Source: Oscillatoriales cyanobacterium (GTDB taxonomy: Bacteria > Cyanobacteriota > Cyanobacteriia > Cyanobacteriales > Laspinemataceae). From it: a stretch of DNA of 64,000 nucleotides. Positions 63,014 through 64,000 of this stretch are shown here, piece by piece. Every line of letters starts with the position of its first letter. Position 1 is the stretch's first letter. Location of the stretch: NCBI GenBank assembly GCA_011390955.1, contig JAABRM010000010.1, forward strand, positions 62,001 to 126,000, given 5' to 3'. The notes under the pieces were generated by a model, which did no database searches, was not told where the DNA came from, and saw nothing but the letters and a program-made list of their open reading frames with translations. Position numbers and translations under genes: made by a program.

Positions 63014-63183
63014 TTATTTATATTTTTGCCCAATAATTGTCACCATGAATTTATTTATAGCAGAAATTAGTTAGATCGTAAATTAGTTCGAGCGAATTTT
63101 AATTGATTAATTGCATAAATCCAGCCAAATATAAAGTCTAATATAAATAAATTATTACCACCTCCCTAGAAATTTCTTCATAT

Positions 63184-64000
63184 ATGCGTGTCGAGCAGTT
63201 GCAAGCTTTTCTCTCGGTTGCGGAAACGGGCAGTTTTCAACAAGCGGCCCGACTCTGTGGGTTCACCCAATCCACTATTAGTCGGCAAATTCAAGCATTA
63301 GAAGCGGAAGTTGGATTGCCTTTATTTCATCGGACGGCTCAAGCGAAACTAACTGTGGGAGGCGAATGTTTCTTGCCCAGGGCGCGGAGAATTTGTCAGG
63401 AATGGCAAAAAGCTTTAGAAGAATTAGCCGAACTTCTGGACGGGAAACAGCCCGAATTATGTGTAGCCGCAATTCATTCCGTTTGTACTTATTATTTACC
63501 GCCAATTTTACAAAAATTTTGCCAGAATTATCCAGAGGTACAACTGCGGGTGACAACTCTGGGCAGCGATCGCGCATTGAAAGTGCTCAAAGATGGCTTA
63601 GTTGACTTAGCCATTGTGATGCATAATCGCTTTTTAACCACCAGTCCAGAAATTGTCGTGGAAACTTTATACCAGGAATCCATTAAACTGTTAATGGCCG
63701 CGAATCATCCTTTGGCAAAATATGAACAAGTGCCTTGGACCGAACTAGCAAAATATCCCCAGGTCGTATTTAAAGATGGCTATGGGATGCAACGCTTAGT
63801 CCAAGAAAAATTTACCCAGCAAGGACTTAATCTCAAGGCAGCTTTAGAGTTAAATAGTCCTGAAGCTTTTCGCGGTGTAGTTCGCCAAGGGGAAATGATT
63901 GCTTTGTTGCCAGAAACTGCATTATTAGATGCGTACCACGATCCAACTTTGGCGGTGCGATCGCTCTTGTCCGAAATCGACTCTCAGGGCAACGAAACAT
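63184..64000 (+). CDS. LysR-family transcriptional regulator, NtcB-like, partial at window edge
   Basis: The frame opens at ATG 63184 and runs off the right edge (272 residues visible). The N-terminal winged helix is VEQLQAFLSVAETGSFQQAA and FTQSTISRQIQALEAEVGLP-LFHR, the LysR signature. The effector domain follows from about residue 90 (ELCVAAIHSVCTYYLPPILQ). Q-A-K-L-T-V-G-G after the recognition helix recalls NtcB, the activator of nitrate assimilation genes, but this is from memory and other LysR members are possible. No nit/nar genes are in view and no GTA-N8-TAC NtcA box was found upstream. Confidence 0.85.
   Translation, partial: MRVEQLQAFLSVAETGSFQQAARLCGFTQSTISRQIQALEAEVGLPLFHRTAQAKLTVGGECFLPRARRICQEWQKALEELAELLDGKQPELCVAAIHSVCTYYLPPILQKFCQNYPEVQLRVTTLGSDRALKVLKDGLVDLAIVMHNRFLTTSPEIVVETLYQESIKLLMAANHPLAKYEQVPWTELAKYPQVVFKDGYGMQRLVQEKFTQQGLNLKAALELNSPEAFRGVVRQGEMIALLPETALLDAYHDPTLAVRSLLSEIDSQGNET

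Overview
The window is a chromosomal stretch from a cyanobacterium, most likely a filamentous Oscillatoriales-type genome. The evidence is the photosystem II pair psbD/psbC, the photosystem I assembly gene ycf4, ftrV (ferredoxin-thioredoxin reductase), an SLH/OprB-type iron-uptake porin, a CbiG-CobJ fusion, a Mo-nitrogenase C-terminal-domain protein, and the octamer GCGATCGC (HIP1) scattered at very high density in genes and spacers. I cannot name a species.

Layout. 1-8.7 kb: tail of a permuted NlpC/P60-like gene, a six-copy hairpin array, thrS, fragments and an intact copy of nuclease-like families (Rpn tail, Uma2), a matrixin-like protease with a translationally coupled partner, secG and gpmI. 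8.7-14.2 kb: an accessory block on the minus strand (winged-helix-like protein, large AAA+ ATPase, PD-(D/E)XK protein) interrupted by an orphan RHH antitoxin whose VapC toxin is reduced to a few codons. This is the best candidate for an undescribed conflict or defence cassette. 14.6-25.3 kb: Mo-nitrogenase-C protein, M48 protease, nucleotide-sugar epimerase, SLBB export protein and Wzc-like tyrosine kinase (an exopolysaccharide locus), and an Hsp70-like protein. 25.3-28.9 kb: a repeat-rich accessory region with a 54-bp tandem array, a truncated gene pair, a Panacea-type toxin-antitoxin pair and a vMAP-HTH protein with an eroded nuclease domain. 29-37 kb: photosynthesis core (psbC, psbD, ycf4), cyclophilin lipoprotein, ketoacyl synthase, ftrV. 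37.5-51.9 kb: two pentapeptide-repeat proteins (one with a degenerate HNH domain), a cytochrome P450 pseudogene with an internal deletion, an MFS exporter, an Rpn nuclease between 64-bp direct repeats, a lipase-WD40 fusion, CbiG-CobJ, and a VapBC pair enclosed by palindrome-rich repeats. 51.9-64 kb: family 5 solute-binding lipoprotein, DUF937-like protein, GTPase-DUF697 protein, a 50-residue membrane protein, ABC ATPase, GH13 amylase, porin, and the start of an NtcB-like LysR regulator.

The spacers are unusually rich in small palindromic elements. I see at least six families: the 94-bp hairpin array; a 129-154 bp MITE with TAAGTAGGTG terminal inverted repeats; a 102-bp element with perfect 25-bp inverted repeats; ATTCCCGC/GCGGGAAT palindromes; AGAAACCGGGTTTCT palindromes; and several 60-65 bp direct repeats next to toxin-antitoxin or nuclease genes. 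Many lie beside broken genes (Rpn, Uma2, VapC, P450), so small repeat elements appear to be a main force reshaping this part of the genome. I found no tRNA, rRNA, CRISPR array, prophage or complete insertion sequence.
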